DNA from: Pirellulales bacterium
GTDB lineage: Bacteria > Planctomycetota > Planctomycetia > Pirellulales > JALHLM01
Assembly (NCBI GenBank): GCA_022844585.1
Contig: JALHLM010000268.1
Location: 1-8,034, forward strand
Length of the DNA stretch: 8,034 bases
Reading direction: 5' to 3'
Shown here piece by piece: positions 6,127 through 8,034 of the stretch. Position numbers and translations under genes: made by a program. The notes under the pieces are model-generated. The model did no database searches, was not told the DNA's origin, and worked only from the letters and a program-made list of their open reading frames with translations. The first letter of the stretch is position 1, and each line of letters begins with the position of its first letter.

Positions 6127-7734
6127 CTAGAAATGCAACTCCAAGCCCGCGTTCACGCCTTGGAGCCAATAGTCCGTCTCTTTGAACTCCAGTTCCGGTT
6201 GTCCAGGGCCGAACAGCGTGCCGCCGCCGACTTGCGTGGTGTTCACCCGGAAATCGACCTGGTCGTCGGCGCGGACCACGTTGTTCCAGTAGATGAAGTT
6301 GTAGCCCAACAGCGCCGTCCAACGGCAGTTCAACACATAACGGGCGTTGATGTTGGCTTCTGGCACGACCGTGAATTTGTCACGCGAGAATTCCCCGATG
6401 TTCGTCGGCTGCGTCAACAAACCGCCGGCCGTCGTGGTCGATCCGGCGCCCGGCACGGTGACCGTGGTGGAGCCGTCGATGTTGATGTCCTGCGACATGT
6501 TGCCGAGGGCGCACTTGCCGAGGAACGAGATCGTCCAACGGTGTTTCTTGAAGTCGACCTGCATACCCAGGTCGACGCCGTGGAACTCGTTGTTGGTATC
6601 GATCTGATCAAACCCGGCGACCACGGTGCCGAGCGGTACGTTGCCGCCGACCGCCGTCGAGGTCAACATATCGTCGATCCGCAGGTTGTCTTCAATCTTG
6701 GTGTAGCGATACCCGCCGAGGAAATCGACGTTGTGTTCGAACGAACGCGCCGCTTTGGTGCGAACCAGTAATCCGGCGCCCGTGGTTTCGGTCTTAAAAT
6801 TGAAATCGAATTGCCCGTTCGCCACGTCCGGATGTGACAGGAGTTGCGCGACGTATTGCTGCACGGCTGGATCGGCATTGAAGAACGGACGCGCCAAGAT
6901 CGGAAACCCGCCTTGCGAGGCGTTGCTGTAAGAAAGTGTTTCCTCGCCTAACGCGAAGATGTAACCTTCCACGCCTTGGCAGTGCCCGTGATCAAGCCAG
7001 TAGCCGGCGGTGAAGCGTACGCCGCCGCGCAAGTCTTCGTCGTAACTGTCATCGCCGAACAACACCTGCGTGCCAGGATCGCCAAGCAAGCCGGCCCGCG
7101 CCGCTCCGGTTCCGGCGGGTGACGTCGTGACGAGCGCCGGCAGATCGATGCCCTTGCCCCACCAGCCGATGTATTCACCGCGGACCCACCAGGGGAAATC
7201 GCGCTGTGTCGGCAGGGACGGACCGGAGTCGTACATCGGCTCCGCGGCCAGCATTTCCGGCTCTTCGACCCAAGGGTTTTCCGACGCGGATTCGTCGTAG
7301 TAACCGGTCGGTTCGACTTGTTCGTCATGGTATTCCGCCGGCTCAGTCGCCGCATCTTCGTAGTGTGTCGCCAATTCAGCTTCGTCATATTGTTCATCGA
7401 CGGGTTCGCGCACTTCGACGGCCCGCGCTACGCGCTGGGGCTGCGGCTGCGGCTGCGAGGATTGCGATTGCCGCACGACGCCGGCGCCCTTACCGCGGCC
7501 GCTCGGCAGGGGCCGCAGGCCGGTGGGCTGCGAGATGCTCGGCGCTTTCGCGCGGCGATGTTTTGATGGGGTTGCCGGCGCGGGCGCGGCGGTTTCTTCC
7601 TTGGCGACTTGTCCTCGCCCGCTCGGCAGAGGGCGTACGCCGCGCGGCTTGGCGGCCTGAGCGACCGCATTCGTAGACGAAACCCCGGCCGCGACGGCGC
7701 AGACCGCCGCCCAGGCAAATACCCGTCGATTCAT
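6127..7734 (-). CDS. BBP7 family outer membrane beta-barrel protein
   Basis: This 535-aa protein belongs to the BBP7 family (putative beta-barrel porin 7), common in Planctomycetes. It should sit in the outer membrane as a barrel; its cargo or ligand is unknown. Residues 1-27 are a signal peptide (MNRRVFAWAAVCAVAAGVSS, then NAVAQA). Residues 28-104 form a basic Pro/Gln/Arg-rich linker with two GxRPLPSGRG copies; 107-171 form an acidic Tyr-rich linker. The barrel domain runs from about 180 to the end: FPWWVRGEYIGWWGKG (180-195), PALVTTSPAGT, LFGDDSYDEDLRGGVRFTAGYWLD, VEGYIFALGE, FLGGYRYTKIEDNLRIDDM, and the C-terminal strands LLGYNFIYWNNVVRADDQV and ending NAGLELHF with a terminal Phe, as in many outer-membrane proteins. 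ATG 7734 is chosen because it starts the signal peptide and has a ribosome site; the frame is open to 7848, but the extra 38 residues are Arg/Cys-rich and not part of any signal peptide. Confidence 0.92.
   Translation of the reverse strand: MNRRVFAWAAVCAVAAGVSSTNAVAQAAKPRGVRPLPSGRGQVAKEETAAPAPATPSKHRRAKAPSISQPTGLRPLPSGRGKGAGVVRQSQSSQPQPQPQRVARAVEVREPVDEQYDEAELATHYEDAATEPAEYHDEQVEPTGYYDESASENPWVEEPEMLAAEPMYDSGPSLPTQRDFPWWVRGEYIGWWGKGIDLPALVTTSPAGTGAARAGLLGDPGTQVLFGDDSYDEDLRGGVRFTAGYWLDHGHCQGVEGYIFALGEETLSYSNASQGGFPILARPFFNADPAVQQYVAQLLSHPDVANGQFDFNFKTETTGAGLLVRTKAARSFEHNVDFLGGYRYTKIEDNLRIDDMLTSTAVGGNVPLGTVVAGFDQIDTNNEFHGVDLGMQVDFKKHRWTISFLGKCALGNMSQDINIDGSTTVTVPGAGSTTTAGGLLTQPTNIGEFSRDKFTVVPEANINARYVLNCRWTALLGYNFIYWNNVVRADDQVDFRVNTTQVGGGTLFGPGQPELEFKETDYWLQGVNAGLELHF
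7439..7456 (-). repeat. Three perfect GGCTGC hexanucleotide units
   Basis: The tandem units encode the Gln-Pro run (QPQPQPQ, residues 94-100) of the BBP7 linker on the minus strand. Such a hexanucleotide tract can change length by replication slippage without breaking the frame, which would vary linker length. Confidence 0.75.
7492..7641 (-). repeat. Two copies of a GxRPLPSGRG-coding motif, 120 nt apart
   Basis: Within the BBP7 linker the motif appears as GVRPLPSGRG (residues 32-41, nt 7612-7641) and GLRPLPSGRG (72-81, nt 7492-7521), exactly 40 codons apart. The intervening sequence is not duplicated. The codons for PLPSGRG are nearly the same in both copies. Role unknown. Confidence 0.7.
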
Positions 7735-7740
7735 CGTTGC

Positions 7741-7748
7741 TCCCCCTC
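7741..7748 (-). promoter_or_regulatory. Shine-Dalgarno GAGGGGGA for the BBP7 gene
   Basis: On the minus strand this purine-rich block lies 6 nt before the ATG at 7734. It decides the start in favour of 7734 over the upstream in-frame codon at 7848. Confidence 0.65.
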
Positions 7749-8034
7749 GGCGCCGCGACCGTGAGTGCACGGCAGCTACGCGGCGTGTGTGTTTAGCAGC
7801 CCTTGAACAACACTCATCCCGCCAGAGACGCCGCGAGCCAATCTTCACGCGGGTCCGTCACGCCTGATTGCCAGACGTGCCGCACAAGTCCCTAGTTGAG
7901 TTTGTCGGATGTATCGCTGGGGGGAATTAAAACGAAAGTGCCGATCGTAGCGGTTTTTCAGATCGTAACGGCGCCGCCGGCGGCGAAATGAGTAGGCTGG
8001 GCGGTCCGGTTCTTCCCTGTCCCAAATCGCTCCA
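7749..8034. other. Upstream region of the BBP7 gene, no gene recognised
   Basis: No supportable coding sequence was found here on either strand. A minus-strand frame of about 64 codons crosses it but is Arg-rich, lacks a start with a ribosome site and resembles nothing known. The region holds an 18-bp-phased direct repeat (7943-7971), a 14-bp GC palindrome (7972-7985) and an AT-rich patch GAATTAAAAC (7924-7933). The BBP7 promoter is probably within it, but no clear -35/-10 pair could be assigned. Confidence 0.4.
7943..7971. promoter_or_regulatory. Direct repeat GATCGTAGCGG / GATCGTAACGG, possible regulator site
   Basis: Two 11-bp copies at 7943-7953 and 7961-7971 differ at one position and are 18 bp apart start to start, with a T-rich 7-bp spacer. 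They lie about 210 bp upstream of the BBP7 start. Spaced direct repeats of this size can bind a tandem regulator; no regulator is known here. Confidence 0.3.

Noticed and set aside
7735..7848. 38-residue N-terminal extension of the BBP7 protein
   Set aside because: It is Arg/Cys-rich, would bury the signal peptide, and a Shine-Dalgarno sequence sits directly before the internal ATG at 7734.
7857..8033. Minus-strand frame of about 59-64 codons entering from the window edge
   Set aside because: It is Arg-rich with no similarity to known proteins, and part of it is encoded by the direct repeat and GC palindrome; it could only be judged with sequence beyond 8034.

Overview
This window looks like part of a planctomycete chromosome. 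Four independent signs agree: a BBP7-family outer-membrane beta-barrel protein, an ECF-type sigma factor overlapping a membrane Ser/Thr kinase gene, the start of a LEPR-XLL secreted-protein gene, and high-GC sequence with a planctomycete-style intergenic repeat. The order cannot be fixed from the window alone; a Pirellulales-like organism would fit.

Layout. On the minus strand, 1-90 is the very beginning of a gene that leaves the window. Its 30 visible codons end in the LEPR-XLL motif, and a TATAAT box lies so close to its ATG that the mRNA may be leaderless. Divergent from it, 319-927 (+) encodes a 202-aa ECF-type sigma factor. Its last codons contain a consensus Shine-Dalgarno and the start of the 795-aa Ser/Thr kinase gene (911-3298, +). 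The kinase has a complete catalytic domain, one membrane helix and a long helical, TPR-like C-terminal half. Convergent to it, 3306-3545 (-) is a stand-alone yidD; the stop codons of the two genes lie in opposite arms of one palindrome. After a 245-bp gap with a short tandem intergenic repeat, 3791-5368 (+) encodes a 525-aa exported protein made of about twelve 37-aa PD40/TolB-like blades. Just behind it is a 5'-truncated IS4-family (Tn5-like) transposase remnant (5389-6066, +), followed by a structured inverted-repeat region. Finally 6127-7734 (-) encodes a 535-aa BBP7 beta-barrel protein with a signal peptide and a long linker that changes from basic to acidic. The last 300 bp hold its upstream region, with an 18-bp-phased direct repeat.

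How the genes work together. The sigma factor and kinase form a translationally coupled pair, probably a signal-transduction module linking envelope or cytoplasmic sensing to transcription. YidD assists membrane-protein insertion. The PD40 protein and BBP7 protein are predicted envelope components, and the LEPR-XLL gene would encode an extracellular or surface protein. The common theme is the cell envelope, but apart from the sigma-kinase pair nothing shows that the genes are co-regulated.

I found no tRNA, rRNA, CRISPR array or recognisable defence system. The points most worth following up are the probably leaderless LEPR-XLL start, the sigma-kinase coupling, the twelve-blade PD40 protein, the transposase relic with its structured tail, and the bipartite linker of the BBP7 protein.
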